Positions 17,526 through 27,148 of a DNA stretch of 64,000 nucleotides are shown piece after piece (position 1 is the stretch's first letter; every line of letters starts with the position of its first letter). The stretch lies in NCBI GenBank assembly GCA_028293725.1, contig JAQGOE010000133.1:1-64000 (forward strand), in the 5' to 3' direction. Made by a program: the position numbers and the translations under genes. The DNA is from Gammaproteobacteria bacterium. GTDB lineage: Bacteria > Pseudomonadota > Gammaproteobacteria > Steroidobacterales > Steroidobacteraceae. Under the pieces are notes generated by a model. The model worked only from the letters and a program-made list of their open reading frames with translations, was not told the DNA's origin and did no database searches.

Positions 17526-18008
17526 ATGGCAAACGGTAATGACTATTGGTTCGCGATGTCCGGCCGCCAGTCCGCCGACATTCGGGATCGTTCCGGCGCG
17601 ACGTTGTATTGTCTGCGCCGGCGCTCCAAGGCCGACCTGCGTCGCGGGTTGCATGAGTGGACCTTTTCCCGCGAGGGGAAAAATCCGCTCTTCGCCGTGC
17701 AGAGGGTGCGCCGCTTTCCGTGTCTACGCTACGCCATCATCCGGGATGGCCACGAAGTAGGCACCGTCTCCGGTCTCAACCTGTTGAGGACGCGTTACTA
17801 CCTGAAATTCGCAACCGGTCCTGGCTGGGTGTTGTTTACACCCATGTATAGTGTTTTCTTCTACGGCATCTCCGACGACGCAGGAGCCGTGGCCGTCCGC
17901 GCGAGGCGCCATGACGCCTGGGGGGTGCACTTTGGTCAGGATCTCGACTCTCCGGAGTTGATCGCCGCGCTCGCGTTCGTTTTCATCGGCCGGTGGGCGA
18001 GTTGGTAG
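17526..18008 (+). CDS. Hypothetical protein, possibly LURP-one/tubby-like
   Basis: From ATG 17526 the product has 160 residues. AAGGAG lies only three bases before this ATG, and GTG 17508 in the tandem repeat is an alternative start. The sequence is a run of short beta strands rich in aromatic and basic residues, ending in WGVHF and a hydrophobic helix ([11 protein letters not shown]). That layout recalls the LURP-one/scramblase beta-barrel with its buried C-terminal helix, but the resemblance is weak and by eye only. There is no signal peptide. Its last 26 bases overlap the end of the convergent amidohydrolase gene. Confidence 0.65.
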   Translation: MANGNDYWFAMSGRQSADIRDRSGATLYCLRRRSKADLRRGLHEWTFSREGKNPLFAVQRVRRFPCLRYAIIRDGHEVGTVSGLNLLRTRYYLKFATGPGWVLFTPMYSVFFYGISDDAGAVAVRARRHDAWGVHFGQDLDSPELIAALAFVFIGRWASW

Positions 18009-19710
18009 ACGCTTCGTCGTAGATGACGGCGCCGTTGAAGATGGTCATGGACACATGCACCTTCTCTATCTCCGCGGGTGCGATGTGAAAGATGTCGTCG
18101 GACAGAACGACGAGGTCCGCCAGTTTTCCCGCCTCCAGTGAGCCCTTGACCCCTTCCTGGTGCTCGGCGAAGGCCGATCCGACGGTATAGGCATGAACGG
18201 CCTCCGCTACGGTGATGCGCTGTTCGGGGACCCAGCCTTGCGGGTTTTTGCCGTCGAGCGTTCGTCGGGTGGTGGCGGCATAGATGCCCATCAGCGGATC
18301 CAGTGGCGCGACGGGCCAGTCGGACCCGAAGGCGAGCACGGCGCCGTGGTCCAACAGCGAGCGCCAGGCATAACTCGATTTGATGCGCTCGGGCCCCAGC
18401 AGCTTTTCGGCCCAGCGGCCGTCGTCGATCGCGTGGTAGGGCTGCATCGAGGCGACCACGCCGAGGGGCGCGAAACGCGCTATATCGCTGGGTCGCAAAT
18501 GCTGAACGTGCTCGATACGAAAGCGACGGTCAGCGGCACCGTCTTCGCGCTCCGCCCGCGCGAACAGATCGAGGATGGTATGGATCGCACGATCACCGAT
18601 CGCATGGATGGAGACTTGCAGGCCGGCCTGATCGGCGCCGCGGATGTCGCTGTACATTCTGGCAGCGTCGATGAGGTCCGCGCCCGCCAGTCCGCTGTTG
18701 CCCGGCAGACCTGCGAAGGGTGCATCCATCCAGGCCGTCGTCGAGCCCAGCGCGCCATCGGCAAAGCTCTTCAAATTGCCGATCCGCAACATCGGGTTGC
18801 CAAAGTCGGCCTGCACGCCCAGGTCCGCGAGATTTCTCCAGTCGCGCAACGGGCTGGCGTTGTAAATGCGGACGGTCAGCGCGCCGTTGCGGGCAAACTT
18901 TTGAAACTCGCGCAGTTTCGAGGCGGTGGCGGCGTCTGTCGACGAATCAGCCATGTTCTGCACACTGGTGACGCCGTGTCGCGCAGCCTCGTGCATCGCC
19001 GCCTGCATTCCCGCGTCGAGCTCCATGCCGGAAAGAGGCGGCATGATCCGTTCCACCAAGGCGGTGGCCGCATCTTTCAGAATACCGGTTGGATTGCCGT
19101 CGGCGTCACGCAGAATCTCGCCGCCGGGGATGTCCTTGGTGTTGCGATCCAGGCCTGCCAGTTTCATGGCGTTGGCATTCGCGAGCGCCATGTGACCGTC
19201 GAGCCGCCACACGAATACCGGATTGTCGGGTGTGACGGGGTCGATCAACTGGTGCGTAGGTAGTGTCGCGGGCGTCCAGCGTTGATGATCCCAGTTGCCC
19301 TCCCGGATCCAGATGCCTTTGCCCAACTTCCTGGCGTAGTCCCCGATGCGGCGCCGGAATTCAGCCGCGCTGTTGGCGTCGCCGAGTCGGACACTGATGA
19401 GGGAGTTGCCACCCCCGAGAAAATGGACGTGCGAATCGTTGAAGCCGGGCACGACGCGGCGTCCGCGCAGATCGATGATCTTGCAGCCCGGTCCGGCCAG
19501 TTTCCTGACGGTCGCCGTGGGCCCGACAGCGATAATGCGCGGCCCGTCGATGGCCACCGCCGCCGCTTCCGGCGATGCGGGATTCTCCGTCCAGATCCGG
19601 CCGTCGACCAGGATCAGGGTGGCCGTCTGCGCCCGGGCCGCCCCGGCCGTCGCGGCCAGTAGAAAAATAACACTACAGCCAATGAGTCGTGGCAAGCTGA
19701 ACTGAGTCAA
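17983..19710 (-). CDS. Exported amidohydrolase (YtcJ-like, metal-dependent)
   Basis: From TTG 19710 the product has 575 residues. GAGGAG lies nine bases before this TTG, and a signal peptide ([22 protein letters not shown]) follows, so the much longer open frame upstream is not used. The amidohydrolase-3 fold is shown by GFNDSHVHF, with the metal-binding HxH at about residue 100, then later metal-site histidines ([17 protein letters not shown]) and the catalytic aspartate in FGSDWP. Family members hydrolyse amide or related bonds of small molecules; the substrate is unknown. The signal peptide makes this one periplasmic. It overlaps the convergent gene by 26 bases at the 3' ends. Confidence 0.88.
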   Translation of the reverse strand: MTQFSLPRLIGCSVIFLLAATAGAARAQTATLILVDGRIWTENPASPEAAAVAIDGPRIIAVGPTATVRKLAGPGCKIIDLRGRRVVPGFNDSHVHFLGGGNSLISVRLGDANSAAEFRRRIGDYARKLGKGIWIREGNWDHQRWTPATLPTHQLIDPVTPDNPVFVWRLDGHMALANANAMKLAGLDRNTKDIPGGEILRDADGNPTGILKDAATALVERIMPPLSGMELDAGMQAAMHEAARHGVTSVQNMADSSTDAATASKLREFQKFARNGALTVRIYNASPLRDWRNLADLGVQADFGNPMLRIGNLKSFADGALGSTTAWMDAPFAGLPGNSGLAGADLIDAARMYSDIRGADQAGLQVSIHAIGDRAIHTILDLFARAEREDGAADRRFRIEHVQHLRPSDIARFAPLGVVASMQPYHAIDDGRWAEKLLGPERIKSSYAWRSLLDHGAVLAFGSDWPVAPLDPLMGIYAATTRRTLDGKNPQGWVPEQRITVAEAVHAYTVGSAFAEHQEGVKGSLEAGKLADLVVLSDDIFHIAPAEIEKVHVSMTIFNGAVIYDEASTNSPTGR

Positions 19711-19782
19711 GGTAGAGCACTCCTCACGGTCCGTGGCCCTGAAGCCTACATTCTTTAGCTCGGCTGTGGGAGCTACCCCAGC

Positions 19783-21237
19783 ATGACCCCATGGCCGCAA
19801 TACACGCTGCGGGTTGAAGCGCTGCAAAGGGCCGACTCGCGCCTGGCCGCGAACCCGGAGGATGTGGAGGCTCACTTCGATCGCGGGCGTCTGCTGAGCG
19901 AGCTCGGTCGGCCGGAGGAGGCGCGCGCCGCGTATTTCGAGGTCATCAAGCGCTCGCCGGAACATTTCGGCGCGCTCAACAATCTCGGCGGAGTGCTCCA
20001 TGCGGGCGGATTTCGCACCGCCGCTCGCTCCGCATATGCCGAAGCCATCGCGCGAAATCCGGACAATCCGCTGGGACATTTCAATCTCGGCAACCTGCTT
20101 CGGGAAACGGGAGAGTTGGAAGGAGCGCACGCGGAATATGAGGCGGCGCTGCGGCTGGATCCGGATCACGCGGAAGCGCATCGCGGCATGGCCCTGATCC
20201 TGCACGAGATCGGCGACGAGGCTGCGGCCGACGCGCATCTGCGAGAGGGATTTCGCGCGGGCGCCACGACCGTGTTGCCGTATCGGGGGCAACAGCCGCC
20301 GGTGCCTGTGCTCCTGCTGGTCTCCGCCGTTATGGGTAATGCCCCTTTTCAACATCTGCTCGATGAGCGGATATTCGGGGTCATCGTGATCGTGGCGGAT
20401 TTTTTCGATCCCGCGCAGCCGCTGCCGCCGCATCGGATGATCGTCAACGCCATTGGGGACGCGGACCTTTGCGGTGCCGCCCTGAAGTCCGCCATTGCAA
20501 TAGTGGCTCGTACAAAAGCGCCGGTCGTCAACGCACCTTCGGCCGTGCTCGTGACCGGACGTGCCGACAACGCTGCTCGACTTTCCGACATACCGGGATT
20601 GATTACACCGGTCACGGTGAGCGTCTCAAAAGACTCCCTGACCCAGTCGGACGCCCACAGCGTTGTTGCCGCTCTGGGATTTACTTATCCCTTCCTGTTG
20701 CGCTCACCTGGATTCCATATCGGCCGTTATTTCAACTTCATTGCCAATGAGAGCGATCTCGCCGCCGCGGCCGCAACGCTACCGGGCAAGAGCCTGGCGT
20801 TGATCCGCTATCTGGATGCGCGCGCAGCGGACGGAAAAATCCGGAAGTTCCGGGTGATGATCATCGACGGCAAACTCTATCCGGCGCACCTGGCCGTCTC
20901 GCATCAGTGGAAGGTGCACTACTTCAGCGCCGACATGGCCGACAACGCGGAGCATCGCGCCGAGGACGAAGCCTTCCTGCGGGACATGCCTGCGGTACTC
21001 GGTGCGCGCGCCATGAATGCGCTCGGGCACATCCGCGACCGGCTGGCCCTCGACTATGCGGGCATCGATTTTGGGTTGGACGACCAGGGCAATGTGCTTT
21101 TTTTCGAAGCCAACGCCTCCATGACCATCCATCCGCCGGCTGCGGATGAGCGCTGGGAGTTTCGACGCGCACCCGTCGCGAGAATCCTGGAGGCAGCACG
21201 TCGCATGTTGGTGGAACGAGCAGCGGTGGGCGTCTAG
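19783..21237 (+). CDS. TPR-repeat protein with C-terminal ATP-grasp-like domain
   Basis: The protein has 484 residues. Three to four tetratricopeptide repeats span about residues 10-165, with typical A/L/G/A/Y spacing ([17 protein letters not shown]). After a short linker the C-terminal two thirds resemble an ATP-grasp fold: a [16 protein letters not shown] loop, [30 protein letters not shown] and, near the end, [18 protein letters not shown], which matches the ATP-grasp acidic/Asn metal site. Such enzymes ligate a carboxylate to an amine or thiol; the TPR part could dock a protein or peptide substrate. There is no signal peptide. The next gene, 23 bases downstream, is a glycosyltransferase-like protein, so the two may modify the same target. 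Confidence 0.75.
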   Translation: MTPWPQYTLRVEALQRADSRLAANPEDVEAHFDRGRLLSELGRPEEARAAYFEVIKRSPEHFGALNNLGGVLHAGGFRTAARSAYAEAIARNPDNPLGHFNLGNLLRETGELEGAHAEYEAALRLDPDHAEAHRGMALILHEIGDEAAADAHLREGFRAGATTVLPYRGQQPPVPVLLLVSAVMGNAPFQHLLDERIFGVIVIVADFFDPAQPLPPHRMIVNAIGDADLCGAALKSAIAIVARTKAPVVNAPSAVLVTGRADNAARLSDIPGLITPVTVSVSKDSLTQSDAHSVVAALGFTYPFLLRSPGFHIGRYFNFIANESDLAAAAATLPGKSLALIRYLDARAADGKIRKFRVMIIDGKLYPAHLAVSHQWKVHYFSADMADNAEHRAEDEAFLRDMPAVLGARAMNALGHIRDRLALDYAGIDFGLDDQGNVLFFEANASMTIHPPAADERWEFRRAPVARILEAARRMLVERAAVGV

Positions 21238-21260
21238 CCCGGCCTCCTGGAACGGTAGCG

Positions 21261-22067
21261 ATGTCAGATAGCCAGAAACAAAAGTCCGCCGGCAGGGCCG
21301 AGTGCCTCCTGTTTCTGGCGCACCACACGCAGCCCGGTGCGATGACAGCCCTGGCTGGACTCATGCGGCAGTGTGGGTCCAGCTTCACCGTGGTGCCGCT
21401 GTTCGATCAGACGAAGCAGTCCTTTCCTGTGGATTACATTGCCGGGGCGCGCAGCATCACGTGCGCGCAGGTGACCCGCCTGCTTCCCTATCGCAAAAAG
21501 CACAGTCAGCACCCGGGAACCTTCTGGTCACGCAACATCGATCTGCCACTGATGTGGTATTTCCATGAAAATCCCCAGTACGACTACTACTGGGTCATGG
21601 AGTACGACGTCCGGTTTACCGGCGAGTGGCCGGATTTCTTCCGCCATTTCGCGGCCAATCGCAGCGACCTGTTGGCGACCACGATCTTCGATTATAACTT
21701 TCGCCCGGGCTGGGACAATTGGGGCACACTGAAAAGTCCGCGGCATATTCCGGACCAGGAGCGTGTCCGGGCTCTATTCCCGCTGTACCGGCTCTCCAAC
21801 GCCGCACTCCGTGCCCTGCACGAGGCCTACTGCGACGGGTGGAGCGGGCATTATGAAGTCACGATTCCCACCATTCTCAAGACCCGTGGCTTCACACTCG
21901 AGGACATCGGCGGCAGCGGCAGCTACGTAGCTGACGGTAACCACAACCGTTTCTACCGCAACTCTCCGGAGCGTGTCGGGTTGGTGCCCGGCACATTCAC
22001 AGTGGCGGCGAACGAAATCTCCGCCGACTATCCTCCGAACCTGCTCTGGCATCCCATCAAGGGCTAG
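21261..22067 (+). CDS. Glycosyltransferase-like protein (DUF3405-type)
   Basis: This 268-residue cytoplasmic protein has no signal peptide. The N-terminal part is an alpha/beta segment (ECLLFLAHHTQPGAM), and the middle carries DYYWVMEYDVRFTGEWPDFF. The EYDVR group resembles the metal-binding DxD-type site of GT-A glycosyltransferases, as in DUF3405 proteins. The rest is aromatic-rich (FDYNFRPGWDNWG, YVADGNHNRFYRNSP). It follows the TPR/ATP-grasp gene by 23 bases in the same direction, suggesting one operon. Donor and acceptor cannot be inferred. Its stop overlaps the convergent oxidoreductase stop by four bases. Confidence 0.7.
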   Translation: MSDSQKQKSAGRAECLLFLAHHTQPGAMTALAGLMRQCGSSFTVVPLFDQTKQSFPVDYIAGARSITCAQVTRLLPYRKKHSQHPGTFWSRNIDLPLMWYFHENPQYDYYWVMEYDVRFTGEWPDFFRHFAANRSDLLATTIFDYNFRPGWDNWGTLKSPRHIPDQERVRALFPLYRLSNAALRALHEAYCDGWSGHYEVTIPTILKTRGFTLEDIGGSGSYVADGNHNRFYRNSPERVGLVPGTFTVAANEISADYPPNLLWHPIKG

Positions 22068-24037
22068 CCCAAGCGAGGCATCGCGCGCCGATCCAGAACT
22101 TCGATCACGGCGCGATGCGCCTCGAGTATCGCCGCATCGGTGTGTGGGCTCGCGGCCGCGTCGGCGTTGGCGATCGAGATGAGGCCAAAGGGCTGGCGTG
22201 CGACGACGTTCGGCCGGCTGGGAGTCGAGGTGAACACCCACTCCAGCGGGTCGTACAGACTGTTGTACGAATAAGTGTAACCGTGTGGCCAGCGATTGAC
22301 TGTGATGGCCAGTATGTCATCCGCCGCTTTGAAGCCGCCGGGTCCGAGTACTCGCGTGAGCTGCTCGCGGATGCTTCGCTCGAACGTCTCGAACGAAGTG
22401 GCTAGGAGCTCGGCTCTACCGAGGCGATGTTGTAACTTGATGGGTTGCCCGGGCACGCATGGGGTGCGCTCCATATGCACCACGATCGGCTCGTCTGGAG
22501 TCTGGGGATGTTGCAGACCACCCAGGGACGCGGCCTCCGAGAGTGACACCTCCGAATGGTACATGCCTGGGGTGTTGATGTGGCTGACACCGAGCTTGTG
22601 GAAGCTGTGCCAATTTCGTAAGGCGACACTCGTGTAAACGATGGGCCGCTTCACGTTGTAGGACAGGGCCTCTTTCTGGGCCGCCGGAAGCGTCGGAACC
22701 AGATATGGGATGAACATGTTCCAACATGCCATCACGCAGGCGCGTCCGCGAACGCGATAGGTCTTGCCGTCGCGAACGTAGGCGAGCTTCACTTCTCGCG
22801 CTTGCGTGGGATCGCCGTCATGCTCGACTTGCACGACAGTGCTATTCAGGCGGATGCGCGCCTGTTGGTTTTCCCTGTCCAGTAATGAGTAGTCGACTCT
22901 TGCGGCGCCGACATCTTCCATCGTGCTCCCGGGAATCGCGCCGGGAATCAAAGAGCGGACCAGAAGGCGGGCGACCGTGGCGTTGCCATCGGGAAAATGA
23001 ATTTCGCCGCCGCCGCCGTCCATGCGTTGCCGACCGTGCTGTCCGCCCGGCAGATCCTCCAGGGTGCCTTGGGGCGGAGGCTGTAGGCCCAGGCCGTCGA
23101 AGCCGGGCAAGCCGTCATTCCACGCGAACAAGGCGGGCACCGCATCGGGCCCGGCGCAATACCATCCTTCCGTCGCCCGCGCGAAAAACCACAATAGCGA
23201 TGCATCAACTTTGGCGACTTTCAGAAGGTAATCGCGATAACTCATGCGCGCGAGCTGCAGCTTCTTGTCGGCGTCGCTCGAGCCCGCGAGATAATCCGGC
23301 TGATGGGGATCGTAGAGGCGCTGCAGGTCGCGTTTCGCGGCTTCGGTCAGCGGGCTTTGGCCGAGGAATTTTGTGGTAAAGCCGCTGCCCTCCCCGGGCG
23401 CGCCCACCAGGAGCCGGTCGTGGCCCCAGGTCTCGCGGTCGAAGAAGTACGCTTCGCGCAAACCCAACGAATCGTACAGGGTATGGTTCTTGGCATTCGC
23501 GGCTACATAACGGGGTAGGTCGATTCCGAGGTCGCGTAGTAACTCCTGCGCGGGCGCGTTATAGCGGAGCGGTGACTCGATGTTGAGAGTGCCTCCGTTG
23601 AGCGCCATGAGCCGGCCGTTGTATTCGAACTCGTTGCGCTTCGCGTGTCCGCCGAAGTCATCATGGTTGTCGAGCACCAGGACGCGGGCGTTGCCGCCCA
23701 TTCTTTTCAAGAAGAAGTGGGCTGCGGAAAGGCCGCTGATGCCGCCACCGACAACCACCAGATCGTACGACTCGTTCGAGTCGATCGCGGAGCCCAGATC
23801 CCAGGCGCGCGCGTCGCGCATCTGATGCGCGACTTCGAAGGAGCCGGCGTGGCTGCCGCGCATACCGGTTCGTCGTGGCGGGTAGGGGTTGAGTGGCGCG
23901 GCGGGTCCAGACGCCGCGTCGGCCCACGCTGGGTGACCTGCGAATATCGACCCTGTGAGTGCGACGCCGACTCCATTGACGAAGTCACGTCGCGTGATCG
24001 GCAGGTGCATGCCTAGCTGGCGGTCTTTATTGATCAT
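22064..24037 (-). CDS. Tat-exported FAD-dependent oxidoreductase, spermidine dehydrogenase-like
   Basis: The product has 657 residues. A twin-arginine signal (ITRRDFVNGVGVALTG) shows export of a folded, cofactor-bearing protein to the periplasm. The FAD-binding dinucleotide fold is at about residues 92-125 (YDLVVVGGGISGLSAAHFF, then the acidic residue in LVLDNHDDFGGHA). The GHAKRNEF segment and the overall length resemble the SpdH spermidine dehydrogenase/NAD(P)-binding oxidoreductase group, where the enzyme oxidises polyamines using FAD and haem. No CxxCH haem motif is present here, so a polyamine substrate is only a family-level guess. It is separated from pyrD by 13 bases on the same strand. 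Confidence 0.8.
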   Translation of the reverse strand: MINKDRQLGMHLPITRRDFVNGVGVALTGSIFAGHPAWADAASGPAAPLNPYPPRRTGMRGSHAGSFEVAHQMRDARAWDLGSAIDSNESYDLVVVGGGISGLSAAHFFLKRMGGNARVLVLDNHDDFGGHAKRNEFEYNGRLMALNGGTLNIESPLRYNAPAQELLRDLGIDLPRYVAANAKNHTLYDSLGLREAYFFDRETWGHDRLLVGAPGEGSGFTTKFLGQSPLTEAAKRDLQRLYDPHQPDYLAGSSDADKKLQLARMSYRDYLLKVAKVDASLLWFFARATEGWYCAGPDAVPALFAWNDGLPGFDGLGLQPPPQGTLEDLPGGQHGRQRMDGGGGEIHFPDGNATVARLLVRSLIPGAIPGSTMEDVGAARVDYSLLDRENQQARIRLNSTVVQVEHDGDPTQAREVKLAYVRDGKTYRVRGRACVMACWNMFIPYLVPTLPAAQKEALSYNVKRPIVYTSVALRNWHSFHKLGVSHINTPGMYHSEVSLSEAASLGGLQHPQTPDEPIVVHMERTPCVPGQPIKLQHRLGRAELLATSFETFERSIREQLTRVLGPGGFKAADDILAITVNRWPHGYTYSYNSLYDPLEWVFTSTPSRPNVVARQPFGLISIANADAAASPHTDAAILEAHRAVIEVLDRRAMPRLG

Positions 24038-24050
24038 GAGCGGGCTCTCG

Positions 24051-25052
24051 TCAACGCAGCGCTTCGACCAGCTCTCGCACCAATCGCGGGCCTTGATAGA
24101 TCATGCCCGTGTAGAGCTGTACCAAGTCGGCGCCCGCCTCGCGCAGGCGCGTGGCATCCGCGGCCGATGCTACGCCGCCCACACCGATGATAGGCATCTT
24201 GGGGCCTACGGTTTCCCTGAGAATCCGCACTGCGGCGCATGACTTGGAAAAAAGGGGCCGGCCGCTCAGACCGCCGGTCTCACCCGCCAGCGGGTGGCCG
24301 GGGATACTCTCGCGAGACACGGTGGTGTTGGTTGCGATGATCCCGGCCACCGGCACGGAGGCCGCCGCGGCGGCGCTTCTACGGAGCTCCGCATCACTCA
24401 AGTCTGGTGACAGTTTCACCAGCAGGGGCACGCGTCGTGAGTGCCGGCTCTCCAACACGCGCGACTCTTCGAGAATCCCGGATAGAAGAGGTACGAGATG
24501 GTCGACGTCCTGGAGCGATCGCAGGCCGGCGGTGTTGGGCGACGACACATTGACCGTAACATAGTCGGCAACAGTGAAGACTGCGCGCAGACAGAAGATG
24601 TAGTCGTGGATGGCGCGATCGAGTGGCGTCACGGCGTTCTTGCCAATATTGACGCCGACCACTCCGGACGTTCGTCGCGAACGCAAGCGCGCGGCGACGC
24701 GTTCGGCGCCATCGTTGGGAAATCCCATCCGGTTGATGATGCCCTCGTGGTCTGGCAGGCGGAAAACACGCGGGAGCGGGTTCCCCGGCTGGGGCTTTGG
24801 AGTGACCGTTCCGATCTCCACATGGCCGAAGCCGAGAGAGAACCAGCCGTCCACGGCAATGCCGTTCTTGTCGAAGCCCGCCGCTAACCCGACACGGTTG
24901 CTGAAGGTAAGGCCCATCATTCGAATGGGCGGCTCGGTCGCCCGCGGCCGCGGCTTGATTCTGCCGAGCATGCGGACGCCATTCAGCGTCAGTGAGTGAG
25001 CCTTCTCCGGAGAGAGGCGGAAGAGAGCGGACCGTGCAACCTGGTAGACCAT
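24051..25052 (-). CDS. pyrD: Dihydroorotate dehydrogenase (quinone), class 2
   Basis: This 333-residue membrane-associated flavoenzyme oxidises dihydroorotate to orotate and passes electrons to quinone in pyrimidine synthesis. The N-terminal helical extension typical of class 2 is present (residues 1-40, VARSALFRLSPEKAH). The FMN barrel follows, with VGLAAGFDKNG, GFGHVEIGTVTP, the substrate and catalytic loop VNVSSPNTAGLR (class 2 catalytic serine) and IGVGGVASAADA phosphate binding. Length agrees with E. coli PyrD (336). The Tat flavoprotein gene follows in the same direction. Confidence 0.96.
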   Translation of the reverse strand: MVYQVARSALFRLSPEKAHSLTLNGVRMLGRIKPRPRATEPPIRMMGLTFSNRVGLAAGFDKNGIAVDGWFSLGFGHVEIGTVTPKPQPGNPLPRVFRLPDHEGIINRMGFPNDGAERVAARLRSRRTSGVVGVNIGKNAVTPLDRAIHDYIFCLRAVFTVADYVTVNVSSPNTAGLRSLQDVDHLVPLLSGILEESRVLESRHSRRVPLLVKLSPDLSDAELRRSAAAAASVPVAGIIATNTTVSRESIPGHPLAGETGGLSGRPLFSKSCAAVRILRETVGPKMPIIGVGGVASAADATRLREAGADLVQLYTGMIYQGPRLVRELVEALR

Positions 25053-25098
25053 GGGCGAAAGTATCGCCTAAACGATCGCGCGCGGCGATGTGTCCGGC

Positions 25099-25719
25099 CT
25101 AGTCTTTCTGTCTCACCCTCATGGACGCGACGTGCGGGCCGGACAGCCAGTACGATCCCATGTGTTTGTCGATCTTGACGGTGTCCCCTTCCCGCAGGCT
25201 CAAGTCACCGGCTACCCCCTGCATCTCCTGCCAAACCTGGCCGTTGTCCAGGTGCCAAGTCAGTTCGTTTGGCCGGTGATCGATGCTGACGACGCGTGCC
25301 GTGATGTGCTGCGGGTCGCTGTTCGTGGCACTTCCGGCGCCGGCGGACGCGCTGGAAGCAGCCACCGCCGGCGGCGCGCCCGTCGTGGCAGCGGCTTGCG
25401 TCGTTGGCGCGTTTGGCGGTGTTGGTGTGACCTGGGGCGCTGGTGCAGCCTGCGCCGGAGCGACGGGAGTTGCTCCCGTCTGCGGAGCTGGCGCTGCCTT
25501 GGCCACGGGTGCCGGGAATCGCGCGACCTCTCTGTCGTAGCACATGAGCCGTCGCAGCGAATCAGTCTCCGCCGCGCAAGCCCGCACGCTGGCGGGCAAC
25601 GACTCCACCGCGGCGAACGCCGGAAGTGCAGCCAGCGCCGGGAGTACGACCAGCGCCCACGCCAGCAGCCAGACCCGCGTTGATCGTGCCGAGACCTGCT
25701 TCCGCAATAGTTCAGCCAT
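25099..25719 (-). CDS. Exported protein of unknown function with Pro/Ala-rich linker
   Basis: This 206-residue protein has a signal peptide (VWLLAWALVVLPALAALPAFA). Immediately after cleavage comes a short cysteine-pair motif (RACAAETDSLRRLMCYDREV). A low-complexity Ala/Pro/Thr linker covers about residues 70-135. The C-terminal 65 residues form a compact beta domain (LTWHLDNGQVWQEMQG, VKIDKHMGSYWLSG). The same combination of a CxxE...RLxCYD head and a W-x-L-DNGQVW tail occurs in many proteobacterial periplasmic proteins of unknown role. I can give no function. Its start is 106 bases from the divergent permease start. Confidence 0.75.
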   Translation of the reverse strand: MAELLRKQVSARSTRVWLLAWALVVLPALAALPAFAAVESLPASVRACAAETDSLRRLMCYDREVARFPAPVAKAAPAPQTGATPVAPAQAAPAPQVTPTPPNAPTTQAAATTGAPPAVAASSASAGAGSATNSDPQHITARVVSIDHRPNELTWHLDNGQVWQEMQGVAGDLSLREGDTVKIDKHMGSYWLSGPHVASMRVRQKD

Positions 25720-25825
25720 CTATCTCTCCGCTGGGCGTCAGAGTTGTGTCCCCTTGGCTTCGCAGTGTAGCTCGGAACCTTCCGCGGGTCAGTTCAATTC
25801 AGATCGTTATGCTACCGTTCCAGTC

Positions 25826-27148
25826 ATGAACTCAACGTCGCGCGACGCGGGGCTGGTACGCCAGGTGGGTCCTTGGGGACTTGCCGCCAGCATCGTCAGC
25901 ATCGTGGTGGGTGCCGGTATTTTCGCGGTGCCTGGTGCGCTTGCCGCGGCGGTAGGTCCCTACGCGCCGTTGGCATTTTTGGTTTGCGGACTGGCGGTTG
26001 GATCGGTGGCCATCTGTTTCGCTGAGGGTGGCAGCCGCATTCCGACAAGCGGTGGGGTGTATGGCTATATCGAAGCTGCCTTCGGCCCACTCGTCGGTTA
26101 CGTCGCGGGCACACTGCTTTGGTTTGGTGATGTACTCGCCTGTGGCGGTGTCGCGGCAGCTTTGGCGGACGTTGCGGCGAGTCTGGCTTCCAAGTCGCTG
26201 CTAACCACGGTGCACGCTGTCGTGATCGTTGGGGTGATTGGCGGCGTGGCCCTGATCAACGTTGCCGGCGTCGCACGTGCCGCTCGCTTTATCAGCGTGA
26301 CGACCGCTTTGAAGTTAATCCCGCTTGCGATTTTTATTGTCGTGGGCTGCGGGAAAATCGACAGCGCCAATTTCACGCAAGTTGCACAGCCAGGCACCGA
26401 CGGACTGGGCCGCGCGGCGATCCTGGCTTTGTTCTCCTTCATCGGAATGGAGTCACCCCTGTCGGCGAGCGGGGAAGTGGCGCAACCGTCTCGTACCATC
26501 CCGCGCGCGCTGGCGATGGCAATGGTGTCCGTCGCTCTCATCTACATCGCTGTTCAGGTCATCGCGCAGGGGATTCTGGGCGCGTCGTTGGCACACTCGA
26601 ATGCGCCGCTCGCCGATGCCATGGGCCGTATCAGTCCAACGTTGCGCGCGGTCATGCTCGCCGGCGCCGCGGTTTCGATGTTTGGTTGGATAAGTAGCGA
26701 TGTCCTCGGTAGTCCGCGCATGTTGTTCGCGTTTGCGCGGGATGGATTGCTGCCCCGGCCGCTCGGACTCATCTATCCCCGTACCCAGACTCCATACGTC
26801 GCGATTCTGGCCTACGCGGCCCTGGCCATGGTGTTGGCGCTGACGGGTACGTTCACCGAGCTCGCCGTATTGGCCACGCTCACCACTGCCGCTCTTTATG
26901 CAGTGGGTTGCGTGGCCGCTTGGCTGCTGGCTCGTCGCAAGGTTGCGGTGGCCGGCGAGCCTTTGAATTTCCGCTGGCTCGGCGTTGCTACCCTCGTGGG
27001 AGTCACCGGCATGTTGGCACTGATCGCGCTGGGCTCTTGGCAGGAAATCGCCGGCCTGGCGACGCTCATCGGCATCAGCGTGCTCGTCTACCTCGTCACT
27101 TCCCGCCCTCAGGCGGCGCGAGCCCGCAGCACGAAAGCAGGCGAGTAA
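25826..27148 (+). CDS. APC-superfamily amino acid permease
   Basis: From ATG 25826 the product has 440 residues with about 12 hydrophobic segments. The first helix carries the APC substrate-binding signature VGAGIFAVPGAL. The frame is open much further upstream, but that part is a shadow of the divergent exported-protein gene. A conserved loop after helix 8 (DVLGSPRMLFAFARDGLLP) is typical of the APA/LAT-like families that move amino acids or polyamines by proton symport or exchange. The substrate is not predictable. Its last 40 bases overlap the end of the convergent P450 gene. Confidence 0.9.
   Translation: MNSTSRDAGLVRQVGPWGLAASIVSIVVGAGIFAVPGALAAAVGPYAPLAFLVCGLAVGSVAICFAEGGSRIPTSGGVYGYIEAAFGPLVGYVAGTLLWFGDVLACGGVAAALADVAASLASKSLLTTVHAVVIVGVIGGVALINVAGVARAARFISVTTALKLIPLAIFIVVGCGKIDSANFTQVAQPGTDGLGRAAILALFSFIGMESPLSASGEVAQPSRTIPRALAMAMVSVALIYIAVQVIAQGILGASLAHSNAPLADAMGRISPTLRAVMLAGAAVSMFGWISSDVLGSPRMLFAFARDGLLPRPLGLIYPRTQTPYVAILAYAALAMVLALTGTFTELAVLATLTTAALYAVGCVAAWLLARRKVAVAGEPLNFRWLGVATLVGVTGMLALIALGSWQEIAGLATLIGISVLVYLVTSRPQAARARSTKAGE

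Noticed and set aside
19711..20433. 241-codon upstream extension of the amidohydrolase frame
   Set aside because: It overlaps the divergent TPR gene, lacks family similarity and lies before a TTG start with a strong ribosome-binding site and signal peptide.
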